Of a DNA stretch of 64,000 nucleotides, positions 17,834 to 26,955 are shown one piece after another. Where the stretch lies: the NCBI RefSeq assembly GCF_900019265.1, contig NZ_CYGX02000044.1:17905-81904 (forward strand), read 5' to 3'. Source of the stretch: Paraburkholderia ribeironis (GTDB taxonomy: Bacteria; Pseudomonadota; Gammaproteobacteria; Burkholderiales; Burkholderiaceae). Position 1 is the first letter of the stretch. Each line of letters opens with the position of its first letter. The notes beneath the pieces were generated by a model, which ran no database searches, was not told the DNA's origin, and worked only from the letters and a program-made list of their open reading frames with translations. Both the position numbers and the translations under genes were made by a program.

Positions 17834-18748
17834 TTAGTCCTTCATTTCGCGTCCAGTTAGCCGCAGAAACACGTCTTCCAAGTTTGCGGGGCGTTGCAGA
17901 ATGCGCAGACCCACGCGTCCCTGCAATTGCACGCGCACCTGTTCTGGATCGGCTGTGTAGCAAAACAACGATTCGCCGCTGACCTCGGTGCGCTGCGCGT
18001 AGGGTCCGAGCAACACGCGCAGTTCGTGTGAATTGCCGCCGTATATCTCCAGTACATGGCTTCCAATCTGCTCTTCTATTAGCGCGTGAGGGGCGCCTTG
18101 GGCAATGCTGCGTCCTTCGTCAATCACGCAAAGTCGGTCGCACAACCGCTCAGCCTCTTCCATGAAATGAGTGGTTAAAAGAATTGTTTTGCCCCGCGCG
18201 AGCAGAGAGCGCAAACGTTCCCAGATCAGGTGACGCGCATGCGGATCGAGGCCAGTCGAAGGCTCGTCCATTACCAGCAGTTGCGGGTCGTTGATCAGCG
18301 CGCGCGCGATGGTTAGCCGACGTTTCATGCCACCCGATAATTCCGTGACGCGTGCGTGAGCCTTGTTCTCCAGATGCGAGAATTCGAGCAGCGACGGAAT
18401 CACCGCTTCGATTTCGCTTGCACTCATGCCAAAGTAGCGTCCGAATACCTGGAGGTTCTCGCGCACTGTGAACCCGGGTTCAAGGTTGTCGAATTGCGGA
18501 ACTACGCCAATACGCGCGCGTGCCAGGCGCGCGCGTAAGGGCACTGGCTCTCCCAGGACGGTGATCGCGCCTGCGTCAGGCTGCGCCATACCGAGGACCA
18601 TGCGCGCGGTCGTGCTCTTGCCCGCACCGTTAGGCCCTAGCAGACCGAAGCACTCACCGGGCTGGACGCGGAACGACAGTCCGTTGACGACGAGCTTGCC
18701 GCCATATGACTTTCTGACACCGGTGAACGTGATTGTTGCTGTGGACAT
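17834..18748 (-). CDS. nodI: Nodulation protein NodI, Nod factor exporter ATPase
   Basis: 304 residues, normal for NodI. All ABC ATPase elements are present: Walker A GLLGPNGAGKSTTARM, Q-loop in GVVPQFDNLEPGFTVRENL, signature LSGGMKRRLTIARAL, Walker B LLVMDEPSTGLD and the switch histidine in LLTTHFMEEAERL. It energises NodJ for export of the Nod factor. It follows nodC after about 110 bases and is directly followed by nodJ. Confidence 0.94.
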   Translation of the reverse strand: MSTATITFTGVRKSYGGKLVVNGLSFRVQPGECFGLLGPNGAGKSTTARMVLGMAQPDAGAITVLGEPVPLRARLARARIGVVPQFDNLEPGFTVRENLQVFGRYFGMSASEIEAVIPSLLEFSHLENKAHARVTELSGGMKRRLTIARALINDPQLLVMDEPSTGLDPHARHLIWERLRSLLARGKTILLTTHFMEEAERLCDRLCVIDEGRSIAQGAPHALIEEQIGSHVLEIYGGNSHELRVLLGPYAQRTEVSGESLFCYTADPEQVRVQLQGRVGLRILQRPANLEDVFLRLTGREMKD

Positions 18749-18857
18749 TGAGCCAAAGATCGAGATGTGTTTTCTTTCAAGGAAGATCTCGTGATGAGCA
18801 CGAGAACCTAAGCATCATTCGCTACGAAGAACATCGTCAGATTTCCTGAATGACATT

Positions 18858-20156
18858 TCACTGCCGACTCTGTCTGTCACACTGAGTCACTGTGGCCGCC
18901 GATGCAGTGGCGCCTGTTTTGGTGTCGTGGTGCGGCGAACCCATGTGTTCGCCACGATCGTCGGCGGCAGAGCCGCGGGACAACCAGTCACTGTTGCCCA
19001 GCGTACACAACGCGTACGCCTTCACGGGAAGCAAGAACAAAAGGTTGATGAGTGTGTGCGCGGAAAACCCGAGAAATCGAAGCTCGCGAGCCCGAATTGC
19101 CGCCACGGAGCAGCGGACTATAGTCATTGATGCAATCACGAAGCATGCCTGCCAAGGCGCCGTGGCTGTCAGCGCGACCTGCAGGAACCCGGCAAGCATT
19201 GACACGGCAAGCAATAGCGAGCCTATGTTTTGCGCAATGACATCCAGCGTAAGGTAGCGATCGAGGCGGGGTAACAGGCGTAGGGCAAGCAGCGTATCGC
19301 GATAAGTGCTGCGCGCCCAGCGCAGTTGTTGGCGAAGGTACGGCCGCAGCCTGTCTGGAACCACGGTGGCCGCGATGGCACCTGGAACGTACTCCGTTCG
19401 GTAGCCCGCCGCGAGCATGAGAATTGTCAGATGGCGATCTTCGCCGAAATCGCTCCGCTTCCCGCGGAACATTTGTGTCTCGTACTGGTCCAGCAGCAAA
19501 AGAAGCGCGGAGCGCCGGTATATCGCGCACGGACCGCAGCAGCACATAACGGCGCCGAAACGGGCCTGAGCGGCACGCTCTTCGTTACACGCGAGCCAGT
19601 ATTCCATATCGATCAGCTGGGTCAACCAGGTATCGCTGCGATTACTGGCCGTCAATTGACCCATGGCGGCTCCGACCGCCGCATCGCTCATTGTCAGTAC
19701 GAGCTGCTTTACGACGTCCGGCGCAAGGGCCGTGTCTGAATCGACGTTGAGTATTAGTTCGGCGGACGAAGAACGTATCGCGGCGATCTGTGCCTTGCGC
19801 TTGCCCACGTTGTGAGGAAGGAGGACAAAGTTGAACCTCGGATCGTGCTCATAGTCGCGGTATACGACGGTCAACGCATCGCGGTTGGCGGACCCGTCAT
19901 CGACCACGTGGACTTTCAATGCTCCGGCGTATTGCTGAGTCGCGATGGAAGCGAGGCACGCCCTGAGCGCGTCGGGCTCTTCGTTGAAGCACGGCACGAT
20001 GACGTCGACGTCCGGCAGAAAGTTGGAGTCGGTTGCGTTACTGGCAGGCGGCCCGCTGGCCGGTAGAGTGTGCAAAACCTGCGCGCTTTTATAAACGGTC
20101 GAAAGCAGTGCGTACAATAAAACGGAGGTCGTATTGATTGTGGCAGGTATGTTCAT
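18858..20156 (-). CDS. nodC: Nodulation protein NodC, N-acetylglucosaminyltransferase
   Basis: 432 residues, a processive family-2 glycosyltransferase that builds the chitooligosaccharide backbone at the inner membrane. Catalytic motifs are intact: VHVVDDGS, LNVDSDT, FGEDRHLT and QQLRW. One N-terminal and about three C-terminal hydrophobic segments flank the catalytic domain. The last 40 residues, rich in Asp, His, Thr and Ala, extend past the conserved core. It is preceded by a gap of more than 500 bases after nodB, unusual for a nodBC pair. Confidence 0.95.
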   Translation of the reverse strand: MNIPATINTTSVLLYALLSTVYKSAQVLHTLPASGPPASNATDSNFLPDVDVIVPCFNEEPDALRACLASIATQQYAGALKVHVVDDGSANRDALTVVYRDYEHDPRFNFVLLPHNVGKRKAQIAAIRSSSAELILNVDSDTALAPDVVKQLVLTMSDAAVGAAMGQLTASNRSDTWLTQLIDMEYWLACNEERAAQARFGAVMCCCGPCAIYRRSALLLLLDQYETQMFRGKRSDFGEDRHLTILMLAAGYRTEYVPGAIAATVVPDRLRPYLRQQLRWARSTYRDTLLALRLLPRLDRYLTLDVIAQNIGSLLLAVSMLAGFLQVALTATAPWQACFVIASMTIVRCSVAAIRARELRFLGFSAHTLINLLFLLPVKAYALCTLGNSDWLSRGSAADDRGEHMGSPHHDTKTGATASAATVTQCDRQSRQ

Positions 20157-20679
20157 CGAGGTCAGTGTGTTACGTTAAGAAATGATCTGATTACAGGCCT
20201 GCCGTGATCTGGTGATGGAACAGGCGGGATAGCAGCAAGAAGGTTCGCTCGCGAATCCGTGATCAGTAGCATTGACGAGCGGAACCAATGTCAATGTGGC
20301 AGTTTCGCGTCGCATATCAACGTATAAAGGAAGTTTGAACCCGCGGCACCGGTGTCTCTGGAAGCCGATCCGTGTCTGTGACATCTTGCTGCATTCTTCG
20401 AGCTCGCGTAATTCGGCCGATTCCGTCCCGCTGAAAATTTTCCTCCAGTGCATGGCTATGGTAGGGAGGTCGGCAATAACACGTCCGTCGGCGGATATGG
20501 AAAACTTGATCAGTAATACCTGTTTCGTGCGTCAGCATTTCCTGACATGTTCACATTGATTATTCCGTGTCGAATCCTTACGCCATCTCCCATTTTTGAT
20601 TGGAGAAGCGTTTTGTAATAAGATAAATTTCCTAAACGATTTTTGAGCTGAGCAGCTTGTGGTAGCCGTGCTCATTAAT
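20157..20679 (-). other. Wide nodB-nodC gap with an unrecognised open frame
   Basis: A 523-base gap inside the nod operon. The best minus-strand frame runs from about 20531 to 20175 (ATG at 20453, 92 codons). It shows protein-like composition, for example RVIADLPTIAMHWRKIF and FKLPLYVDMRRETATLTLV, but I do not recognise it, and its C-terminal third looks random. It may be a decayed gene or an inserted segment. The AT-rich stretch at 20565-20650 follows the end of nodB on the coding strand. No second nod box is visible before nodC. Confidence 0.35.
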
Positions 20680-21396
20680 TCATTTTGTCGGCCAACATTG
20701 AGGAAGCGAACTGATCACGAACTTGCGTTCCTTCAATGCTGGAATCAGGCGCGAAAGTGCCGTGACGGTCTGCTCGCGCGATGCGGCGTGAGCGTGCGGG
20801 GCCGACTCTCCTGGAGGGCTTCCGTCATGCAGCAGCACAATCGAGCCTGGGCAGACGGCCGCCAGCACAGCATCGACAATCGCGTCGACACCCGGACGGG
20901 ACCAATCTCGCGGATCTACCGACCAGTGAAGCGCCGTCAGCCCTGCCTTCGCCGATTCGGCGATTACTTCTTTCGTCCATATTCCGTACGGCGCACGCAC
21001 ATACCGCATCGCTGCCGCAGGGCAGGTCCTCTTGATAGTCGCGTTCACATCCAATATTTCACATCGCACCTGATCCGGATCGCATTTCGACAGATCTCGA
21101 TGCGTCATCGTGTGATTGGCTACCTCATGCCCTTCAACGATCATCCGTTCTATCAGCTTCGGATGATCCGCCGCGTACATGCCAAGGACGCAGAACGTGG
21201 CCGGCACCTGATGTTGCGCCAACACGTCGAGTACTTTCGGTGTCCACACTGAATTGGGCCCGTCATCGAAGGTAAGGTAAACCCTACGGCGTTGACTGTC
21301 ATGGTCACATTCTCCGTGCACTTCCGATAAACAATCGAGGCGCTTCACAATTGTGCCGTCTTGTTCTGGTATGTCATCCATGATCCAATGAGTCAC
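20680..21396 (-). CDS. nodB: Nodulation protein NodB, chitooligosaccharide deacetylase
   Basis: 238 residues of the family-4 polysaccharide deacetylases. It removes the N-acetyl group from the non-reducing terminal sugar made by NodC. Motif 1 is VYLTFDDGPNS, motif 2 is EVANHTMTHRDLS (metal-binding His pair), motif 3 is YVRAPYGIWT, then LHWSVDPRDWSRPG and IVLLHDG. I place the start at GTG 21396 because GGAG lies 6 bases upstream; ATG 21381 has no such site. It is the first gene of the nod operon, and the nod box ends about 170 bases upstream. Confidence 0.94.
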   Translation of the reverse strand: MTHWIMDDIPEQDGTIVKRLDCLSEVHGECDHDSQRRRVYLTFDDGPNSVWTPKVLDVLAQHQVPATFCVLGMYAADHPKLIERMIVEGHEVANHTMTHRDLSKCDPDQVRCEILDVNATIKRTCPAAAMRYVRAPYGIWTKEVIAESAKAGLTALHWSVDPRDWSRPGVDAIVDAVLAAVCPGSIVLLHDGSPPGESAPHAHAASREQTVTALSRLIPALKERKFVISSLPQCWPTK

Positions 21397-21568
21397 CGAC
21401 TACTCCATCGCAGTCCGCCAAAAATCTCCTGCTCGCACTCACGAAATTCCGGGGTCGGTCAATATGTGGGAGTCGACGGGCGGAGTCATTCAGTAGTACG
21501 ACAGAGAATCATCATTCGCAATTTTTACGTATTGAATCTCAGTTTCTGTAACTTTGCAGTGCTGCAAT

Positions 21569-21616
21569 TAATTTGTACAATCGATTGTTTCGATATGTCT
21601 CATACATAAAACGGAT
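21569..21616 (-). promoter_or_regulatory. nod box (NodD-binding promoter element) for nodBCIJHASUQ
   Basis: Reading the minus strand from 21616, the element begins ATCC, has TATG at the first half-site, then ATCGAAACAATCGATTG and TACAAAT. It follows the 47-bp nod box consensus closely and keeps the ATC-N9-GAT core exactly (ATC, nine bases, GAT). It lies in the nodD-nodB gap, its 5' end 8 bases from the nodD start, in the classical divergent arrangement. NodD with a plant flavonoid would activate transcription towards nodB from here. Confidence 0.93.
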
Positions 21617-21624
21617 GCTTGAAC

Positions 21625-22533
21625 ATGCGCTTCAAAGGTCTCGATCTCAATCTTCTGGTTGCGCTGGATGCGCTGATGACGCAGCACAATCTGACGGCCG
21701 CGGCGCAAAACATCAATCTGAGCCAACCTGCCATGAGTGCAGCTGTTGGCCGGTTACGGGATTATTTCCGCGACGACCTGTTCGTGATGAGGGGCCGTGA
21801 GTTCGTCCCGACAGCTCGCGCGATGGAGCTTGCCGGACCGGTTCGGGAAGCACTATCGCACATCCAGTTGTCGATCATTTCGCGGGACGTGTTCCAACCG
21901 GTCAGATCTAATCGACGCTTCAGGGTCTGTCTTTCCGACTTCATGACGCTCGTCTATTTCCGGAATGTCATCAAACGCGTGGCGCGCGAGGCTCCTTCGG
22001 TCAGTTTCGAATTGATTTTCCCTGATGACGATCCAGGTGAGCTGCTTCGGCGTGGCGACGTCGATTTTCTGATTCTGCCAGGGCTGTTACTGGCGGATAC
22101 GCATCCCAAAGCGCCGCTTTTTGACGAGAAGCTCGTGTGTGTGGGCTGTCCGACGAACAAACAGTTATCGCGCCGGCTTGTGCTGGAGAAGTACATGTCT
22201 ATGGGGCACGTGACAGTGAGGTTCGGCCGTGCGCGCAGGCCCTCGATCGAAGAGTTCTTCTTACTCGATCTTGGTCTCAAGAGGCGTGAAGAGGTTGTCG
22301 TGCCGACCTTCGATCTGATTCCACCGGTCCTGTCGCGCACCAACCGTATCGCTACGATCCCTCTGAGGTTGGCCAAGTATTTCGCGGAAGTGGCTCCCCT
22401 GCGGATCGTCGAGGTGCCGCTGCCGCTTTCCTCGTTCACTGAAACAATCCAATGGCCTGCGCTGCATAACGGTGACCCTGCAAGTATCTGGATGCGGGAG
22501 CTCTTACTGGAGGAGGCGCAAAGCTTTGTCTAG
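21625..22533 (+). CDS. nodD: Nodulation regulator NodD (LysR family)
   Basis: 302 residues beginning MRFKGLDLNLLVALDALM, the standard NodD start (an in-frame TTG two codons earlier is less likely). The N-terminal winged helix-turn-helix includes NLTAAAQNINLSQPAMSAAVGRL. The C-terminal effector domain contains the family segments RFRVCLSDFMTLVYFRNV and LPGLLLADTHPKAPLFDEKL. It binds the nod box just upstream and activates nodB onward when the host flavonoid is present, and probably represses itself. It is the only nodD in the window. Confidence 0.94.
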   Translation: MRFKGLDLNLLVALDALMTQHNLTAAAQNINLSQPAMSAAVGRLRDYFRDDLFVMRGREFVPTARAMELAGPVREALSHIQLSIISRDVFQPVRSNRRFRVCLSDFMTLVYFRNVIKRVAREAPSVSFELIFPDDDPGELLRRGDVDFLILPGLLLADTHPKAPLFDEKLVCVGCPTNKQLSRRLVLEKYMSMGHVTVRFGRARRPSIEEFFLLDLGLKRREEVVVPTFDLIPPVLSRTNRIATIPLRLAKYFAEVAPLRIVEVPLPLSSFTETIQWPALHNGDPASIWMRELLLEEAQSFV

Positions 22534-22597
22534 TATTGGTGGGGTGACGGTGAATGCAGGTCGGCCCGAACTGCCTTTCCATAAGTCGCTGCTGCGG

Positions 22598-23863
22598 CTA
22601 GCCGGGGAGGGCGGGCGTCACGATCTCCGCGAGCGTGTAGCGAAAATCACGCAGCGTCGCGTGGATTGCTGTGGCGATTTCGTCCTCTGATGCACCACGA
22701 TAGCGGAAGCGCGCGAGGATAGTAGTTTCGTAGCCGCCGGCGCCGTCGAAGAAATGATGTCGCGTTGGGAAGACGGCGCCGTAAAGCGCCGGGATTCCTT
22801 GTGGCAATTGTGCATCGACGAATACCTTGCCGACTGGCTCCGGCAACATCAGGAATCCACCGCGCGCGGGCGACGCCGACGCGGCAATTGCGGCTTGCGC
22901 CTGCGCGGCGAAACGCGCCTCGTCACCTGACTGCTGTGCGACCCACAGGTCGAACAGGTCAACACCGTACAGATCGTGAAAGAGGAAGGGGATTTCTCCT
23001 CTGCCGACGCGGGTACCGACCTCGAGGAAATACAGGCCGTCGCCGCCTCCAATTATCTCGAGATGGAATGGCCCGTTGCTCAACGCGAGCGCACGCAGGC
23101 TTGCCTCTGCAAACGCGAGCAGCGCATCATTCAACGGCCCAAGGTCGAGCATCACCGAACCGAGCGGTTTGCCTTGCTCGAACTGGAGGCAAGTGTTGAC
23201 GTAGCGAGACGCGCGCGCAATCAAAAACGCGCCGTTCAGCATGAAGCCGTCAACATGATAGACCGGCCCGTCGATGTACTCCTCGCATTCATACTCGACC
23301 AGCGGTAGTGTCGGCCACAACACATCGAACTGCGCACGCGTGTCGACGCGCCGTACGCCTATGCTTGCCGCACCGTTGCGTGGCTTTACGATGATCGGAA
23401 AACGCATCACATCGATCGCCCCCGGTTTCGGAAAGGCCAGATCTTCCAGCGCTGCGAAGCGCGGCACACGCAGGCCGGCTGCGGCGACGGCATACTTCAT
23501 GACGGCCTTGTCGCGAAAGCGCACGACTGTATCGGGAAGCTCGCCGGGAATATTGAACGAATTGCGGAGCCGTGCGGCCGTGATAAGGTCGAATTCGGAC
23601 AACGCGATTAGCCTGTCGATGCCGCCGAGCGCCTCGTGACAGGCGAGCACGGCTTCATGCAGCGCATCTTCATCGAGGATATCGGATAGCTGTTCGACGT
23701 GCGCGATGCGCGAGGCGCGCAGCGCGGCCGCACCGTTCGGTGTGCAGACGTATGCGACGTTGTGCACCGCATGGTCAATGTAGCGATGATAGGTGGCGAG
23801 GCCGTCGGACCAACGGTTGAGCACGACTATGCGGCTACCCTGGGAAGGGTGGTTGACTGTCAT
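22598..23863 (-). CDS. ATP-grasp domain carboxylate-amine ligase-like protein
   Basis: 421 residues with a preATP-grasp N domain, then the ATP-grasp core: nucleotide-binding lysine in FPIIVKPRNGAASIGVRRV, a second lysine/glutamate region around VEYECEEYIDGPVYHVDGFM, and the metal-binding segment YFLEVGTRVGRGEIPFL. Such enzymes form an amide or peptide bond from a carboxylate, ATP and an amine. The gene follows a decayed second ATP-grasp gene by 15 bases and a heme-oxygenase-like oxidase gene, forming an operon on the minus strand. This suggests synthesis of a modified amino acid or small peptide. Substrate unknown. It converges with nodD. Confidence 0.75.
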   Translation of the reverse strand: MTVNHPSQGSRIVVLNRWSDGLATYHRYIDHAVHNVAYVCTPNGAAALRASRIAHVEQLSDILDEDALHEAVLACHEALGGIDRLIALSEFDLITAARLRNSFNIPGELPDTVVRFRDKAVMKYAVAAAGLRVPRFAALEDLAFPKPGAIDVMRFPIIVKPRNGAASIGVRRVDTRAQFDVLWPTLPLVEYECEEYIDGPVYHVDGFMLNGAFLIARASRYVNTCLQFEQGKPLGSVMLDLGPLNDALLAFAEASLRALALSNGPFHLEIIGGGDGLYFLEVGTRVGRGEIPFLFHDLYGVDLFDLWVAQQSGDEARFAAQAQAAIAASASPARGGFLMLPEPVGKVFVDAQLPQGIPALYGAVFPTRHHFFDGAGGYETTILARFRYRGASEDEIATAIHATLRDFRYTLAEIVTPALPG

Positions 23864-23878
23864 GTGGGGGCAATTTGT

Positions 23879-24662
23879 TTAGATATCGTTGTTGTGGGTG
23901 TGATCGAATTTCAGCACTCTCAGCGCTTCGGCGAGGCGCAAATCGAGCGTCGGGCGATCAGCGGCAGTAAACAGCACATGTTCGATACGGCCCCTAAAGG
24001 CCGTCGGTTGTGGCTTGGTAGCGCCGATGTGCGAATGGACCTCGACCTCCTGGAAGCCGGGCATTGCGCGCATGCGTTCGACCGCGGCGGTGCGGGCAAA
24101 GAGCCCAGCTACGGGCGCGAAGAACCGCACGCCGCTCACGCACGTCGCATGCCTCGCATCGTACCGGGGCGCTGGGTTGGTACCGCCGAGATTGGCTGCG
24201 TATCATCACTTCTGGCAAGGAGATTGACTTGCTGAGGTCAACCAGCCGGTAGATGCGATAACCTCCGAGCTGTGCGGCGATCTGGATGAGCACGGCGCCG
24301 TCGCGCGTCAGGCGCGTCTCTGGATGGACAACGCCGAGGTTGAGGCTGATTCGTGCGGCGACCTTTTCGACGTATGCGACCAGCGCTGTTCGATGCTCTG
24401 ATGCCAGTGACGCTTCAACAATGTGCCCCATCTCGACGAAATGCGGCTCGGCGATTGCGTCGGCGCTAATTGCGCACGCGGCGGCTGCGACGGCGCTTGG
24501 CGAAGCAGTGTCCGCGGCCGTGAACGACTCGGCGGCCGTCCGCAGTTCGCGCGGCGCGACGCGCTCGGCGGAAAACACGTGTGCGGCGACACCAAGGCGC
24601 GCAGCTGCGGCGCCAAGCGCCGTGCCGGACGACGCCGGTTCGATCGCGATGACGGCGGTCAT
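23879..24662 (-). pseudogene. Decayed ATP-grasp ligase gene (internal deletion and frameshift)
   Basis: The start at 24662 has AAGGAG upstream and reads MTAVIAIEPASSGTALGA, a normal ATP-grasp N domain. The frame then jumps after about 65 residues to a late-core segment (FVEMGHIVEASL), missing the roughly 160 residues that should carry the ATP site. It continues through the segment IQIAAQLGGYRIYRLVD and loses frame near 24140. The family C terminus (VRFFAPVAGLFARTAAVERM) resumes in another frame and stops at 23879. It lies between the oxidase gene and the intact ATP-grasp gene, so the operon has lost one of its two ligases. A sequencing error could explain the frameshift but not the deletion. 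Confidence 0.75.
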
Positions 24663-24673
24663 GGAAATGCTCC

Positions 24674-25372
24674 TTATACAGCAACAGTTTCGGGTTGCGG
24701 CACGGTCGCCACAAGTAACTCGTCGAAGTATTCGTGAATCAGTTCGACGAAGTGGCGCAAATAGGTTTCCGCCTTTTCGATTCCGCCCCAGCCGTCGATT
24801 GCCCGCTGCAGGGCCACCCACATCTGGTCGTCGTGGTCGTGCGATTCGTCGTGCTGAATGTGGCCGAGCGAACCTTTCACGAAATCGTGCCCGAACGCGC
24901 GCGCTGCCGCTTCGGTAATGACCTTGTTGTAGCGATCCGAATACCATTCGACAAACCAGTTCCAAACCATCGTCGGTAGCGGACCGTCACGGCCAATGCT
25001 CAAGTAGAGATAGCCGATGAGCTTGTCGGTGCTATGGAGCGGTGCGATGCAGTCGACGTCGGCTGCAGATAGGCCAAATTTCGCGATGTCACGCAAAAAT
25101 AGCTTCTCATGCCCATATCCGTCTGCGAGGTATTGCGCGAGAATCTGCGCGAGCGTGTTGTCATTGAAGCCGATTTTGTACAGTGCGAACGCGTCCACTT
25201 CGTTGTTAAGCCGGTTTCGGAACACGGTTTCGACGAGGTGGCGGCGATAGTATTCACTGTCGATCCAATCGCCACGATGGAACGCGGCTGTCTCTGGTGA
25301 AGTAGCGAACATCTGCTCAACTGCCTCTTGAGCAACTTGCTCAAGACGGATCCGATCGTTGCTCGTATTCAT
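24674..25372 (-). CDS. Heme-oxygenase-like (TenA/diiron oxidase superfamily) protein
   Basis: 232 residues, all-alpha, of the iron-containing redox enzyme / heme-oxygenase-like group. Candidate metal ligands are Glu58 (LNNEVDAF), His88 and Glu89 (GYGHEKLF), Glu142 (WFVEWYSD) and the motif H171-x3-D175-x2-H178 in GHIQHDESHDHDD. The last motif has the H-x3-D-x2-H spacing I associate with helix 3 of heme-oxygenase-like diiron oxidases such as SznF-type N-oxygenases. GGAGG lies 5 bases before the ATG. It is first in an operon with two ATP-grasp ligase genes (one decayed), which points to specialised metabolism. Substrate unknown; a non-oxidative TenA-like role cannot be excluded. Confidence 0.7.
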   Translation of the reverse strand: MNTSNDRIRLEQVAQEAVEQMFATSPETAAFHRGDWIDSEYYRRHLVETVFRNRLNNEVDAFALYKIGFNDNTLAQILAQYLADGYGHEKLFLRDIAKFGLSAADVDCIAPLHSTDKLIGYLYLSIGRDGPLPTMVWNWFVEWYSDRYNKVITEAAARAFGHDFVKGSLGHIQHDESHDHDDQMWVALQRAIDGWGGIEKAETYLRHFVELIHEYFDELLVATVPQPETVAV

Positions 25373-26022
25373 GTAACCTCCAGATAGAATGAAAAAACAA
25401 AAACCGGGCGCAACTGGTTGCTGTTTATGCGTGAGCCGGACGAACCAGGAACACGACTGCTTTTACAATAAGCGATGGCGTACCTCGGAGCTTGCGAGAC
25501 TTCCATGCTTGGGCCTTGAAGCCGCGCTGCAGTCGTTGTGCGGTGAGAGGGTGATACTGTCGGGCACTCTCATACCGTTTCAGATCAGGCTGGCCTTTGC
25601 GAGCGGATTCGTGTCAAACCTTATTGGAACGCTCTCGCCTCGAATGGATTTTGTCGACTGAAGCGAGCTGGTCGCATCTTGTGTACCGCCGCCATATAGG
25701 TACTCCTTCCACCTTCCAAACAGGCGGCCGCACGATGGCCTCGAGCGCTAACGCGGCAAGCGAAGCGGTAGCCACGTTGTGCTAATCGTCTGTACGCCAT
25801 CGCCGGGGGTAGCCGCACAGCGCCTCATTGGACTGTGCATATGGATGCGACGGCGGACAGCGGCGCGATAGTGCCGTGCAAAGGCTTTCAGCAACGCGTA
25901 TCCGGCTTGATTTTTGTAAAATTCTCCTTTCTATGCTCCGTGTGTGAGTGACGGAAGGATACTAACCGCAGCTGTATGCGTGGTATAAGCTGATAATCTT
26001 TATGTCTGCATGAGGGAAATTG
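25373..26022. other. Divergent intergenic region between the oxidase operon and the LysR gene
   Basis: 650 bases separating two divergent starts. The place where a LysR regulator would act on the oxidase/ATP-grasp operon is expected here. I see no nod box, no -24/-12 element and no convincing gene; short frames across it look random. Confidence 0.4.
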
Positions 26023-26955
26023 ATGATTCGCGATCTCGACAGCACGCTGCTGCGTACGTTCGTGACGGTGGTAGAAGCCGGCAGCGTGAGCAATGCTGCT
26101 ATGGCACTCCATCGCACCCAGGCTGCCGTGAGCATGGCCCTTCGACGTCTCGAAGACGAAGTCGGCCAACGCCTGCTCGAACGTTCACCGCGCGGCGTGA
26201 AGCCGACCTCGGCGGGCAGCGTGCTACTGCCGTATGCGCACAAGCTGCTCGAAATTGGCCTCGCGGCCCGTTCCGCACTGACTGTTGGCGACGTCTCAGG
26301 CACGGTGAGGATCGGCATTCTGGAAGACATCGCAATGAGTCACCTCCGCCATGCACTGCGGCAATTCTCAGCTTCGTTTCCCGATGTCGCGCTGGAGATT
26401 GTCGTTGATGCGAGCCCGGTGTTATCGCAGCGCCTCGCAAGCAACACACTTGATTTCGCGATCGGCGATCCTGCGCTGATCCACGCGGAGCCGCTCGTTA
26501 CCTGGCGGCATCCGCTTCGCTGGGCCGCCGCACGTGCCCGCAATGCCGACCTACGTGATGGCCCCCTGCCGATCGTCGCATTCGGTGGAGCATGTCGATG
26601 GCAGGAAAACTTCTTTGCGACGTTGCTTGATGCTGGCATCGCGTGGCGCGTCGCCTGTACAAGCACGAGTCTGTCCGCGATCCAGTCGGCCGTTGAGGCC
26701 GGGCTCGGTATCGCTTTACTGCTCGACTGGCACGTGCGCCGCGATACGATGCGCGCGATCGATCCGATTGCTGTCGGGCTGCCGATGCCGCCGGTGGCTG
26801 AATTTGGTCTATTTAGTCACGCGAGTTCGAACGACCGCACGTCCGCAGCAACCGCACTGCAGCGCTTCCTCTTTCGCTCGCTGCAACTCTGTTCGTCAGA
26901 AGACGGCGCACTCGGCAGAGAGCACGCCGCCATGCCGCTACGTTTTCCCAACTGA
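26023..26955 (+). CDS. LysR-family transcriptional regulator
   Basis: 310 residues. The N-terminal helix-turn-helix is standard (RTFVTVVEAGSVSNAAMAL, RTQAAVSMALRRLEDEVG, LLERSPRGVKPT), followed by a substrate-binding-type effector domain. It starts at ATG 26023 with GAGGGAAA upstream. It is divergent from the oxidase/ATP-grasp operon, so it most likely controls that operon. It is not a NodD: the NodD-specific start and effector segments are absent. Ligand unknown. Confidence 0.88.
   Translation: MIRDLDSTLLRTFVTVVEAGSVSNAAMALHRTQAAVSMALRRLEDEVGQRLLERSPRGVKPTSAGSVLLPYAHKLLEIGLAARSALTVGDVSGTVRIGILEDIAMSHLRHALRQFSASFPDVALEIVVDASPVLSQRLASNTLDFAIGDPALIHAEPLVTWRHPLRWAAARARNADLRDGPLPIVAFGGACRWQENFFATLLDAGIAWRVACTSTSLSAIQSAVEAGLGIALLLDWHVRRDTMRAIDPIAVGLPMPPVAEFGLFSHASSNDRTSAATALQRFLFRSLQLCSSEDGALGREHAAMPLRFPN

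Noticed and set aside
16994..17860. 288-codon plus-strand frame opposite nodJ
   Set aside because: Antisense to nodJ, whose motifs and coupling to nodI are clear; shadow composition.
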